From the NCBI RefSeq assembly GCF_003386095.1, contig NZ_QREG01000014.1:62001-126000 (forward strand): 64,000 bases of DNA, given 5' to 3'. How positions within the stretch are numbered: position 1 is the stretch's first letter; each line of letters begins with the position of its first letter. Shown piece by piece: positions 1 to 8,907 of this stretch. The translations under genes were made by a program, and so were the position numbers. The notes below the pieces were generated by a model. The model did no database searches and was not told where the DNA came from. It saw nothing but the letters and a program-made list of their open reading frames with translations. This DNA is from Marinoscillum furvescens DSM 4134. GTDB taxonomy: Bacteria > Bacteroidota > Bacteroidia > Cytophagales > Cyclobacteriaceae.

Positions 1-1
1 T

Positions 2-1018
2 GATGGACTCAGGTTTCCTGCAGAGTGGCACCCACACCGCGCTACCTGGCTGAGCTGGCCACACAACACGAACTCATGGCCCGGCAAGATCGAAAGTATC
101 TACAAGCCGTATTGTGAGTTTATCAGAGAGGTAGCCAAAGGGGAAGAGGTCTGTATCAATTTGGCCAATGCCACGATGGAAAAGCAGGCGCGCAATTACC
201 TGACGGAAGTCGGCGCAGACTTAAGCAAAATCAAGTTTTATCAACACCCCACCAATGATGCCTGGTGCCGAGACCATGGACCTGCCTTCGTCATAGGTGA
301 AGGAAAGAAGGCTATCGTCAACTGGGGCTACAACGCATGGGGCGAAAAATATCCACCTTATGATTTGGACAACAAAATACCGGAGCTAGTTGGGGGTGCC
401 CTAAGCCTGCCGGTATACCAACCGGGAATAGTGATGGAAGGCGGATCTGTGGATTTTAATGATGAAGGCATCATCCTCACCACTACCGCCTGCCTGCTCA
501 ACCCCAACAGAAACCCACAGCTCAATCAAGCACAGATAGAATCCTACCTGAAGGACTATTATGGAGCTAAAGAGATCTGGTGGATAGGTGATGGTATCGT
601 AGGAGATGATACCGACGGACACGTGGATGACATCACGCGATTTGTATCCAATGATACCGTAGTGACTGTAGTGGAGCCCAATGAAGCCGATGAAAATCAT
701 GCCCCTCTGGCCGAAAACCTGGAACTACTCAAAGGCTTTCAACTAGCTGATGGTACACCCCTGAAGGTAGTGGAACTACCGATGCCTGCGCCGGTGGTAT
801 ATGAAGGCCAGCGCCTCCCAGCCTCGTATGCAAACTTTTACATCGCGAATGAATGTGTGGTAATGCCGACTTACAGAGACAAAAAGCACGACGGTGAAGC
901 CCTGGAAATACTCCAGTCTTGCTTTACCGACCGAGTGGTGATTGGCATAGACTCTACTGATATCGTATGGGGGCTTGGAAGCTTCCATTGCTTGAGCCAA
1001 CAGGAGCCAAAGCACTAA
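2..1018 (+). CDS. aguA: Agmatine deiminase, 5' end cut by window edge
   Basis: The enzyme hydrolyses agmatine to N-carbamoylputrescine and ammonia in the cytoplasm, on the arginine decarboxylase route to putrescine. The reading frame is open from base 2, and the residues before the first possible internal start (FPAEWHPHRATWLSWPHN) are typical of the family N-terminus, so only a few residues are missing. Other family signatures are NDAWCRDHGP, EGGSVDFN, DTDGHVDDITRF and a C-terminal FHCLSQQEP with the catalytic cysteine. About 338 residues are visible; the family usually has 345-370. A TTG at 161 is in frame but would remove conserved sequence, so it is not the start. The gene converges on the alginate operon and is followed by a hairpin with a T-run. 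Confidence 0.93.
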   Translation, partial: DGLRFPAEWHPHRATWLSWPHNTNSWPGKIESIYKPYCEFIREVAKGEEVCINLANATMEKQARNYLTEVGADLSKIKFYQHPTNDAWCRDHGPAFVIGEGKKAIVNWGYNAWGEKYPPYDLDNKIPELVGGALSLPVYQPGIVMEGGSVDFNDEGIILTTTACLLNPNRNPQLNQAQIESYLKDYYGAKEIWWIGDGIVGDDTDGHVDDITRFVSNDTVVTVVEPNEADENHAPLAENLELLKGFQLADGTPLKVVELPMPAPVVYEGQRLPASYANFYIANECVVMPTYRDKKHDGEALEILQSCFTDRVVIGIDSTDIVWGLGSFHCLSQQEPKH

Positions 1019-1022
1019 ACAA

Positions 1023-1103
1023 ACATTCGAGCCAGCTGCTTAATAAAAACCAGAGTATGGAGCGGATGCCTCATGGAATTGCCGGCCCGAATGTAATTTT
1101 TTT
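1023..1103 (+). terminator. Probable intrinsic terminator after agmatine deiminase
   Basis: ACATTCG at 1023-1029 pairs with CGAATGT at 1088-1094, and after one mismatch GCC pairs with GGC. A run of seven T follows directly on the + strand. The loop is long (about 50 nt), so the call is moderate. The T-run overlaps the stop codon of the convergent SDR gene. Confidence 0.45.
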
Positions 1104-1854
1104 ATGAGAAGGCTAACCCTCCATTGATGTCTACATTGTTGCCTGTCATAAACGAAGCTTCATCACTGGCCAAATACGCTACCAGGTCCGCCACTTCTTC
1201 CGCACGGCCTTCTCTTCTCAAAGGCGTAGAATTGGCTACATTTTCACGTACCTGATCTTTGGTAAACGTATCGTGAAAAGTGGTAGCAATCATTCCCGGA
1301 CAAACAGCATTGATGCGTATTCCCTGTGGGCCAAACTCTTTGGCCCAGTTGCGAGTCAATGTCATCACAGCCGCTTTAGACGAGGCATAAATGGCAGATC
1401 CAGGACCACCACCGTCTCTTCCTGCCTGTGAAGCCAGGTTTACGATAGCTCCTCCTTTTCCCATCAAAGCTTTGAAGGCTTGCGTGACAAATACAGTACC
1501 CTTGAAATTTACGTCCATCACGAGGTTGTAAAAATCCTCATCCAACTCTTCCACCGTCTTTCGCGCAAACAACCCGCCGGCATTGTTGACCAATATGTCT
1601 ACATGATCACCAAAAGCCTCTTTCGTTTTAGCTACTAAATTATCAATGTCTGACTGGCTCGACACATCAGCCTTAACTGCGATGCCTTCTCCTCCCACGG
1701 CTTTGATAGCCGCCAATGTGTCTTCACTGTCTTTTTCACTGTTGTGATAGTTTACCACCACTTTAGCTCCTTCTTTCGCCAGTTTTACACAGATCGCTTT
1801 TCCAATATCGCGTGCTCCACCGGTTACTACCGCCACTTTTCCTTTAAACTTCAT
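1102..1854 (-). CDS. Short-chain dehydrogenase, probable DEH reductase (SDR 1)
   Basis: Classical SDR of 250 residues. Rossmann motif TGGARDIG is at 11-18, NNAGG at 90-94, and the catalytic triad is S142, Y156, K160 (YASSK). As last gene of the alginate operon it most likely reduces DEH, the linear unsaturated-uronate product, to 2-keto-3-deoxygluconate in the cytoplasm, as SDR-type DEH reductases do in other alginate degraders; this is inferred from position. The glycine motif has Asp where TGxxxGIG usually has Gly, which is uncommon but the fold motifs are otherwise complete. It lies 57 bp after a second SDR. The two may differ in NADH/NADPH preference, as the Sphingomonas A1 pair A1-R and A1-R' do. 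A generic 3-oxoacyl-ACP or glucose dehydrogenase role cannot be excluded. Confidence 0.85.
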   Translation of the reverse strand: MKFKGKVAVVTGGARDIGKAICVKLAKEGAKVVVNYHNSEKDSEDTLAAIKAVGGEGIAVKADVSSQSDIDNLVAKTKEAFGDHVDILVNNAGGLFARKTVEELDEDFYNLVMDVNFKGTVFVTQAFKALMGKGGAIVNLASQAGRDGGGPGSAIYASSKAAVMTLTRNWAKEFGPQGIRINAVCPGMIATTFHDTFTKDQVRENVANSTPLRREGRAEEVADLVAYLASDEASFMTGNNVDINGGLAFS

Positions 1855-1911
1855 CTTACTAAATGATTTGATTATTGAAATACTGTATGCTGAGTTCTGC
1901 TCCTCCAGTCA

Positions 1912-2676
1912 CTAGATGCCCAGTGCCTGGCCACCACCTACCTGAATGGTCTCCGCAGTGATGAAAGAAGCATCCTTGCTAGCCAAAAACGACACTACAG
2001 ACGCCACTTCCTCTGGTTCACCCAACCTTCCCAACATAATATTGTTTTTCCAGGAAGCAAACACTTCTGGCTTGGTTTTCTTGATCTGAGCGTGAAATGG
2101 CGTGTCAATCGTACCCGGAGACACGGCATTTACGCGAATTCCGTATTCGGCAAGATCTTTGGCCAGCGCTCGGGTAATAGCGTGCACACCAGCCTTAGAT
2201 GTACCATAAACACCCGCTCCAGGTCCGCCAGCATTCCATCCGGCATTGGACGTGTAGTTGATGATGCTAGCATTCTCACCTTTCTTGAGATATGGTATCG
2301 CTGCTCTGGATGTAAAGAAAACAGAGTCCAGGTTGAGTGCCATCACAAAACGATAAAACTCGGTAGTCATCTCTTCAAAACGTGATCTCCCGCCAAGTCC
2401 TCCAGCATTATTGACCAGCACATCGATACGGCCATATTTTTCTCCTATGGCTTTGATGTTGGCCGTCACTTCTTCTTCTTTGGTTACATCGAATCCATAG
2501 TATTCTGCTTCTATGCCTTCCTTAGTAAGTTCATCTACACGCTGTGCTCCAGCGTCATCTTCTATGCCATTGAGCATTACCGCATAGCCTTTTTTTCCAA
2601 GGCTTTTGGCTACTTCAAATCCAATTCCACCGGTTGCTCCGGTGACTATTGCTATCTTTTTTTGTTCGTTTCCCAT
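1912..2676 (-). CDS. Short-chain dehydrogenase, probable DEH reductase (SDR 2)
   Basis: Classical SDR of 254 residues with a canonical TGATGGIG at 12-19, NNAGG at 89-93 and catalytic S143, Y157, K161 (YGTSK). It shares a GGPG segment just before the catalytic Tyr with the following SDR, so the two look like distant paralogues. It stands 35 bp after the MFS transporter gene in the alginate operon. The likely substrate is DEH or a related keto-uronate from alginate; the precise reaction is inferred from context only. After the second beta strand this protein has NGIEDD while SDR 1 has NYHNSE, so cofactor preference may differ. Confidence 0.83.
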   Translation of the reverse strand: MGNEQKKIAIVTGATGGIGFEVAKSLGKKGYAVMLNGIEDDAGAQRVDELTKEGIEAEYYGFDVTKEEEVTANIKAIGEKYGRIDVLVNNAGGLGGRSRFEEMTTEFYRFVMALNLDSVFFTSRAAIPYLKKGENASIINYTSNAGWNAGGPGAGVYGTSKAGVHAITRALAKDLAEYGIRVNAVSPGTIDTPFHAQIKKTKPEVFASWKNNIMLGRLGEPEEVASVVSFLASKDASFITAETIQVGGGQALGI

Positions 2677-2711
2677 GATAATATTTTTGAGTTGAATAAT
2701 TAATAACTAAA

Positions 2712-3974
2712 TCAGCCTACAGGCTTTATTTCTTTAGCAAAAAAGTTGATGGAGAGGTATCCCAAAGGAACAAATACCGCAATCATCACGAATATTGGTG
2801 TATATGAATAGTTGTCTGTGATAAAAGGAACCAGGAAGTTCATAATGATCACAGAAAAGATACCTACCGTTCCTCCCAGTCCTGCCAATGACCCAACGGA
2901 CTTGCCACTAAACAAATCACTAGGTATGGTTTGGATATTGGAGATTACAAACTGGAAGCCAAACAAGACACCCGCCACGATGACCACAAATTTGATTGGC
3001 GTATTTCCAAGTAAGATCGTCGCAATCATTCCAAGAAACATGATCACACAGCCTACCAAAATGGTCTTTTTACGTGCTTGATCCACTGAAGCACCATTGG
3101 TCATCAGGCGTCCGGAAAAATACCCTCCAGACAAGCTTCCAAGCGCTGCACCTACATAGGGCACCCAGGCCATGAGACCAATTTCTTTTACATTGAAGCC
3201 ATAGACATCTGCCAGGTAGATAGGCATCCAGCCTACAAACAGCCACCAGATGGGCTCTACAAAAAAGCGCGACACCAGTACCGCCCAGGATTCACGGTGA
3301 GACAGAATCTGTCCCATGCTCAGTCCGGGTTTTTGATCGTCTTCATCTTTTTGCTCTATACCTGCCAGTATATATGCGCGTTCTTCATCTGTAATCCACT
3401 TGTGTTTGGCAGGCAGTGCTTTATTGAATATCAACCACGGAATCACCCAAACCAGCCCCAACAAGCCCAGCAACAAGAAGGTCATTTTCCAGCCAATGGC
3501 CACCCACACGATCGCAATAAGTGGAGGAGCTACGATAGATCCCATCGCCGCGCCGGAGTTGAATATTCCCTGAGCAAAGGCTCGTTCATTTACAGGAAAC
3601 CATTCTGCATTACTCTTGACAGCTCCAGGCCAGTTGCCTGCTTCGCCAAGTCCTAGCAAAACGCGAAATACGCTAAACGAAAGCACTCCACGTGCCAGGG
3701 CATGTAGCGCTGTAGCCAGTCCCCATACGGTGATGGAAACCACAAAGCCGGCTTTCGTCCCGATCTTGTCAAACATCTTACCCGATACCGATTGGCCTAC
3801 GGCATACGCCACCAAAAAAACATTCAGGATAAGCGCATAGTCATTTTTGGTCATGCCCAGATCTTTAGAAATATCTGGCCACATGATCGAAAGTGCCGAT
3901 CGATCTATATAGTTGATGATGGTGGCCAGGCATACAAGCCCTATAATCCACCATCTAAGTCCTTTGATTTTCAT
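2712..3974 (-). CDS. MFS transporter, hexuronate (ACS family) type
   Basis: Integral inner-membrane protein of 420 residues with about 12 hydrophobic segments. The N-terminus (LRWWIIGLVCLATIINYIDR) is characteristic of the anion:cation symporter branch that includes ExuT and related hexuronate permeases. The gene sits between kdgF and the two SDRs in the alginate operon, so it most likely carries unsaturated uronate or DEH from periplasm to cytoplasm by proton symport. If KdgF is cytoplasmic, the imported form is the unsaturated monomer or a short oligomer. Spacing is 21 bp to kdgF and 35 bp to SDR 2. No oddity seen. Confidence 0.9.
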   Translation of the reverse strand: MKIKGLRWWIIGLVCLATIINYIDRSALSIMWPDISKDLGMTKNDYALILNVFLVAYAVGQSVSGKMFDKIGTKAGFVVSITVWGLATALHALARGVLSFSVFRVLLGLGEAGNWPGAVKSNAEWFPVNERAFAQGIFNSGAAMGSIVAPPLIAIVWVAIGWKMTFLLLGLLGLVWVIPWLIFNKALPAKHKWITDEERAYILAGIEQKDEDDQKPGLSMGQILSHRESWAVLVSRFFVEPIWWLFVGWMPIYLADVYGFNVKEIGLMAWVPYVGAALGSLSGGYFSGRLMTNGASVDQARKKTILVGCVIMFLGMIATILLGNTPIKFVVIVAGVLFGFQFVISNIQTIPSDLFSGKSVGSLAGLGGTVGIFSVIIMNFLVPFITDNYSYTPIFVMIAVFVPLGYLSINFFAKEIKPVG

Positions 3975-3995
3975 ACCTAAGGTATTTATGGTTTG

Positions 3996-4370
3996 TTAAT
4001 CTTTGTCTCCGAAATACGATGGGCCGTCACCAGACAGGAAGTCCTCACGCACCGGACTGAAGGTATCGATCAGCATCCCTTCTTCCAGGCAAACCGCACT
4101 GTGTAGCAGGTTAGGCTCTATATAGACGCCATCTCCCCCTTTTACCACTTGCTTCACTCCATCTATTTCAAATTCAAATTCTCCAGAAACAACAAAAGTG
4201 GCCTGTGTATGAAAATGGCTATGAGGAGACCCCAATGCACCTTTTTCAAACTTCACCAGTACCATCATGATCTGATTGTCATAGCCTAGCATCTTTCTGG
4301 ATACTCCACCACCCAGATCTTGCCATTCTTTACCTTCTGTCAAAATGTATTTTTCGCTTTGTCTTTCCAT
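3996..4370 (-). CDS. kdgF: Cupin KdgF, unsaturated-uronate linearising enzyme
   Basis: Single-domain cupin of 124 residues. KdgF proteins convert the cyclic 4,5-unsaturated uronate released by lyases to its linear keto form, which feeds DEH reduction. The metal-binding pattern is visible as PHSHFHTQ (H50, H52, Q56) followed by H90 in a PNLLH segment, and the length is normal. No signal peptide is seen, so it should act in the cytoplasm. Its start is one base from the PL17 stop codon and the MFS gene follows after 21 bp. Position between the exolytic lyase and the transporter fits the pathway order. Confidence 0.88.
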   Translation of the reverse strand: MERQSEKYILTEGKEWQDLGGGVSRKMLGYDNQIMMVLVKFEKGALGSPHSHFHTQATFVVSGEFEFEIDGVKQVVKGGDGVYIEPNLLHSAVCLEEGMLIDTFSPVREDFLSGDGPSYFGDKD

Positions 4371-4371
4371 G

Positions 4372-6597
4372 TTATTCGTTATCTGTTTTATAAAAATTGT
4401 AAATACCCGTCCACTCCAGGTTTTTATTTTCTATCTGTAGTTGATGTCTGCTGCTTTCGTCATCATCTGTGAGCGAAAAGGCAAACACGTATCGATTCCC
4501 ATTTTTTAGCTCGAACTGTACGGCTACATAGTCTGCGGACTCATGCAAAACCCTAAAATCAGCTATAGCAGTAAATAAGTTTAAAGGACGCTCAGTAGTG
4601 TAGTCGTAGCTTCCGTGCAGCTCATAGAGGCTAGCAAAAAGCGTATTGCCGCTTGTTCTACGGTGAATCAACCCCGGATCTCTTCTGAGATTGAAATTAG
4701 GGTCATAGGCTCCTATCCTGGTGAGCAAAAGCTCATCTCCCTCTCGTACTGCGGAGTGCATCGTGAAGAAGTTTCGTTTGTTAAACCATGTAAACCGAAA
4801 TACTTTCCCTTTGGCAATAGCCTGTGCCTCTTGCCATAAGTGCTGGTATCCATCGTGTGCCCCCATAGGGGTCAGCGTATCGTTGGTCTCAAAATCCTGA
4901 TTAGATGACATAAACTCTCCCAGGTAGTACAGCGGCAAGTCATATCTCGTGCCCTCAGGGGCCTGAACGGCAAACAGGTCGATTACCAAAGGATTTTCGA
5001 GCTCCGGCACACGAACTACTGCCATGGTTCGGTGCATCGCTACATCCTTGTAGGCATTAGTTTCTTTGGCACTGACGATTTGCACATCGTCGCCCGGCAA
5101 GAAATAGTAGGGTGTTCCGGCCACCTGATCAGCAGCCTTTACCTTCCCATCAAAATGCGAGTCTTTATCTACTACCAGCGTGTTATGCGCCAGCGTTTGC
5201 TTGGCCCAGCTGTGATTTTCTTTGAGGTAGCCACCGCCATCTTTATGCTCTATATTGACCCAGCGGGCAGCTCCATAGTCCTGAATCACCTCTCCGTGTG
5301 CGTCGTACAGCAAAAAGCCCAGCCTGTCGAAATGACCATGCCCCATGCCATGCTTGGCGTATTTCATCAGCAGCGTTAGGTTGTCTGCCCTGATGATGCC
5401 AATAGCCCCCTCATCACCTGCTGCACCATCAGTAAGCTCGATGCTCTTGAAAGTGTAAGGCTGAGTTTTACCTTCGGTTATTCCTTTGGCTGCAGCCATG
5501 CCTGCATCATTCAAGGGCACTCTTCCTTGCTTTTCGATGATGGATAGCAGCTCTGGGTCATTGCCACCGTAGTGGTAAGCCATGCTCACGCCAAATACCA
5601 ACTCTCGCGAAAGCAATGACATGCCCTTCTGTGCATCGTTGATTGGAAAAAACTCCCCTTGCGCATTGGTTTGATTGACTAAAGCATATACAGCTTTGAT
5701 CAGCAAGCCATTCCGGTAATTTAAGATGCCCAGCTCTGGCTTGTTATTGGCTAGTGCCTGAGCGAAAATCAAAAACGGGTACATGGCATATCGCTGGTAG
5801 TAGGGCCCTTCAGTGTAGTAGCCATCCGGCGAAAAAGCTTCGTCTACCTGTGCGAGGAATCCCATTTTTTGGTCCTTATCCAGTATTTGACCTCCGTCAT
5901 TGTCTTGAGCAGGACCGGTGACAGATGCTTCCCGTGCGCCATAAAGCGCTCGCTGTACCAACTCCTCATCATCCATCACCAGCCCGATCATGCCCACAGC
6001 AGCATTACCCCAGGTGCTGTGGTTATGTATGCGATTGAAAAACTGTGGTGTCTCTACAGACAAAAAGTCCGCGTAGGGTCGAAACAATTCTTTATTGAGC
6101 GCTTTTCGCTCTTTAGCCGGCAGCCAGTCGTAGATACAATCATAAGCCTGACTGACATATACCAACCAGTTGGCGTCATTGAGGCATTGCCAGAAAAACT
6201 TCCCACGTGCATAGGATCGCTCCGCCGGATGTCTGTCCAGTTGAGGGTAGAGCTCTTTGTAAGCCATGAGTACATCTCTTACATACTGCGCATATTTTTC
6301 TTCACCTGTGATCTGAAACAGCACTCCCGCCTTTTGTAGGTTGAAAAAATTGGCTTTGTGCTGCTGGTGTGTATAGCCACCGGCCAAATCCACAGGTACG
6401 GGTACGTCGATAGGTCTGGCTATTTCGGCATCTATTTGTGCCCTCACTTTCTCTAGTGAAGCGTCAAACAATGGTGCTTTTCCCAGCTGATTTCGGATTT
6501 CGTTCAGCCCTTTTTCGGTAAGGATCAACGACGGTTGACCACTTACCAAAAGAGCCGAAATCCCACACAAGAAAACTACTATGAATCTTAAAGTCAT
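4372..6597 (-). CDS. PL17 family oligoalginate lyase
   Basis: Heparinase II/III-fold protein of 741 residues with a signal peptide (about residues 1-20, no lipobox cysteine), so probably periplasmic. PL17 enzymes cut alginate oligomers exolytically to unsaturated monomer by beta-elimination. An N-terminal alpha-toroid carries IHNHSTWGNAA (H191, N192, H193) and GPYYQRY (264-270), matching the catalytic Asn/His and Tyr of the family. The C-terminal beta-sandwich begins near 390 and includes GHGHFDRLG (418-426), QDYGAARW (439-446) and HNTLVVD (471-477), where the family binds zinc and substrate. Length is normal. Its ATG overlaps the PL6 stop by 4 bp, which implies translational coupling. Confidence 0.93.
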   Translation of the reverse strand: MTLRFIVVFLCGISALLVSGQPSLILTEKGLNEIRNQLGKAPLFDASLEKVRAQIDAEIARPIDVPVPVDLAGGYTHQQHKANFFNLQKAGVLFQITGEEKYAQYVRDVLMAYKELYPQLDRHPAERSYARGKFFWQCLNDANWLVYVSQAYDCIYDWLPAKERKALNKELFRPYADFLSVETPQFFNRIHNHSTWGNAAVGMIGLVMDDEELVQRALYGAREASVTGPAQDNDGGQILDKDQKMGFLAQVDEAFSPDGYYTEGPYYQRYAMYPFLIFAQALANNKPELGILNYRNGLLIKAVYALVNQTNAQGEFFPINDAQKGMSLLSRELVFGVSMAYHYGGNDPELLSIIEKQGRVPLNDAGMAAAKGITEGKTQPYTFKSIELTDGAAGDEGAIGIIRADNLTLLMKYAKHGMGHGHFDRLGFLLYDAHGEVIQDYGAARWVNIEHKDGGGYLKENHSWAKQTLAHNTLVVDKDSHFDGKVKAADQVAGTPYYFLPGDDVQIVSAKETNAYKDVAMHRTMAVVRVPELENPLVIDLFAVQAPEGTRYDLPLYYLGEFMSSNQDFETNDTLTPMGAHDGYQHLWQEAQAIAKGKVFRFTWFNKRNFFTMHSAVREGDELLLTRIGAYDPNFNLRRDPGLIHRRTSGNTLFASLYELHGSYDYTTERPLNLFTAIADFRVLHESADYVAVQFELKNGNRYVFAFSLTDDDESSRHQLQIENKNLEWTGIYNFYKTDNE

Positions 6598-8834
6598 CGC
6601 ACCTCTATATTTTGTTGTGAATACGCCGTACTGTTGCTTTCATGCTTTGGCGTATTGATGTATGTCAAGTCTTCGAGTTGGGTCACAGGCTCACCATTAG
6701 TCAGGTGTAGCTTTAGCGGAGCACTGTTTCTCCAGGTATTGTTTTGCACCTTCAGGTTTTGTACTCCATGAAAGTATAGTGACCCTCCTATCTTATTTCT
6801 TTTACCGTTTCCTACTTCATCAAATTCATTATTTGCTACGATAGCAATAGGTCCAAAGGTGCTCTCATCAGTGCCTCCGCGGTAGATATTGGCTACAGCT
6901 CCCTGCACCTGCTCAAACGAATTGTTATGCAGTAGCACATACTCTACGTTGTACATGCCCAGGTCTTCCACTTCACGAGCCATGGTAGCTACAGACCCTG
7001 TGATATTCTTGAAGGTAGAGTTTTCTATAAGCAGCGTATCGGCCATCGTACTCCTATAGATTCTGAAAAAATCAAACGAATGATTGATATCCAGATCTAC
7101 AATCTCACAGTTCCGGACAAACAGCTTATAGTTGCGGTTCATGGAGTACTTGCTGGTACTCACCACCGTATTTCCAGCCATGTCTGGTGACTCTGCGCCA
7201 GACATACGTACATTTTCGAGCTCAAGCCCACCCTCATTATGAATTTTGAAGAAGGTATTTTTTCTGGAAAATATGGTAGCCTTTGCTCCATCAGGGGTCT
7301 TAATGGTCACAAGGTGTGGTACCACAAAATCCTTAGTCAGGAGGTATCTGGCTCCATTTTCTAATAGCAGCACGTCTCCAGAAGAAGAATTGCTCAATGC
7401 CTCCAACAGGGTATTAGTCCCTGCCTGCACCAATATACTTTTACCTGTACGAAAGGTAGGTTCAGAAATATCATGCTGATAGTATGATGCGCCTACATCA
7501 GTCTTGGTTACTGGTAGTTTTGGCTCCCCAAAACCAATCTGACTGAGGTAACGATCAGCGGGGGCTTTGAGACCATTTTCATTGACTTGCACTTCATAGG
7601 AGACCTTTTCAAAACCCGTTTGAAGTGGTGGCTCCGCTTCTTTATTGATCAGATTGTCAGCAAATTCAATTCCCGTGATATCATCGTAGATGGTAAATGG
7701 CTTAGGGTTTGTCTGGCTTAAGAAAATATTATTAATCATGGTGGTGCCTACCGGAACAGCACTTCGCTCCTCATCACTTCCAGCACACAGCTGCACATGG
7801 TCACAGTCTACCAGTACATTGCCACTGATTTCAGAATCTACTACCTGATTATAGCGATTGATAGGTGAGTTGGGAACGCCGTTCATCACCACCAGCGCTC
7901 CTCGAAACCGGTAGCCTGTGAGTCCGCTCATGTAGTTGTTTTTCACCGTTTGGTATTCATTGATCACTCGAATTCCTCCGGTGTTGGGCTTGCGATTTCC
8001 CAAAAAGTAGTTATTTTCTACCAGGGTGTATTTGCCATGCCGCATGGTCAGCGTACCTCTGCATTGGTCAAAGACATTGCTTTTAAAGCTGTTATTCCCT
8101 GATTTATTCGAGATAATTTCATGCTCGCCATCGCATCTGTCGAAATAGTTGTTTCTAACAATGGTTTTGCTGTCAGTGAGGGAATAGTGACTGGTGCCTA
8201 TTCGTAATGTTTCTCCTCCATTGGCGCCGAGGTTTTGTCTCGGGCCAAAATAATTGTATTCGATTACATGGTTGTTTTCGCGGCTTTCTTCGGTATTTAG
8301 GCGCACGGCCATGGTCACACCCAGGTTCCTTTTACCGATCAGGCTGTTGTGGTCAAATCGGTTGTTCTTGCCATACATGGTCACCCAGATGTCCGACTCA
8401 AATCGCTCTGGATTGCTGAAGTTGTCAATAACACAATTGGTAACACGGGAATGGTAGGCCAGCTCATCATCAGCCGTACGAAAAGCGATCACAAAGCTGG
8501 TAGGCGAATAGCCATTTTTGAATACCAATCCAGAAACTTCAAGGTGCTCTCCAGAGAGTGACAGGTTGGATTGGCCTTCTATAGTTACCTGACCGGGTGT
8601 TTGTGCTGTCAGAGTAATTTTCTCCTCAGCCGTACCCGAAGCGCGAAACCGAATCTCTATATCCTTCCAAGCTCCATCAGCCATGGTAATGACATCTCCG
8701 GGTTTGGCTATGGCTATGGCCCGGTGCAGCTCCTCTTTATTGGTCACCACTCCATCTTTGGTACTGCTGCATGAAAAAGTAAGCAGCGCTAAGCAAAAAG
8801 AAAGGGCTATATATAATAGGCTTGGTCGTTTCAT
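6594..8834 (-). CDS. PL6 family alginate lyase, lipoprotein
   Basis: Protein of 746 residues with a lipoprotein signal (LLTFSC, Cys22) and two right-handed beta-helix halves, the layout of large PL6 enzymes (chondroitinase B-like fold). The first half holds the catalytic region: K244 in ISNKSG and R265-H266 in TLTMRHG correspond to the Lys/Arg pair that abstracts and donates protons in PL6, and NGGETLRIG (205-213) is also conserved. The second half (from about 450) repeats the beta-helix pattern and probably helps shape the substrate site. The product degrades alginate, often with preference for MG or G blocks, at the cell envelope. It follows the PL7 gene after 73 bp and overlaps PL17 by 4 bp. 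Confidence 0.92.
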   Translation of the reverse strand: MKRPSLLYIALSFCLALLTFSCSSTKDGVVTNKEELHRAIAIAKPGDVITMADGAWKDIEIRFRASGTAEEKITLTAQTPGQVTIEGQSNLSLSGEHLEVSGLVFKNGYSPTSFVIAFRTADDELAYHSRVTNCVIDNFSNPERFESDIWVTMYGKNNRFDHNSLIGKRNLGVTMAVRLNTEESRENNHVIEYNYFGPRQNLGANGGETLRIGTSHYSLTDSKTIVRNNYFDRCDGEHEIISNKSGNNSFKSNVFDQCRGTLTMRHGKYTLVENNYFLGNRKPNTGGIRVINEYQTVKNNYMSGLTGYRFRGALVVMNGVPNSPINRYNQVVDSEISGNVLVDCDHVQLCAGSDEERSAVPVGTTMINNIFLSQTNPKPFTIYDDITGIEFADNLINKEAEPPLQTGFEKVSYEVQVNENGLKAPADRYLSQIGFGEPKLPVTKTDVGASYYQHDISEPTFRTGKSILVQAGTNTLLEALSNSSSGDVLLLENGARYLLTKDFVVPHLVTIKTPDGAKATIFSRKNTFFKIHNEGGLELENVRMSGAESPDMAGNTVVSTSKYSMNRNYKLFVRNCEIVDLDINHSFDFFRIYRSTMADTLLIENSTFKNITGSVATMAREVEDLGMYNVEYVLLHNNSFEQVQGAVANIYRGGTDESTFGPIAIVANNEFDEVGNGKRNKIGGSLYFHGVQNLKVQNNTWRNSAPLKLHLTNGEPVTQLEDLTYINTPKHESNSTAYSQQNIEVR

Positions 8835-8907
8835 AAATGTTTTTTCAAAAGAGGACCACCTGAGAGGCAGCCCCCTTTAAAGTATGAGAAGATTCCTAAC
8901 GTTATCT

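Noticed and set aside
5869-6339. 156-codon open frame on the + strand
   Set aside because: Antisense to PL17, whose catalytic residues are encoded in the same bases on the other strand.
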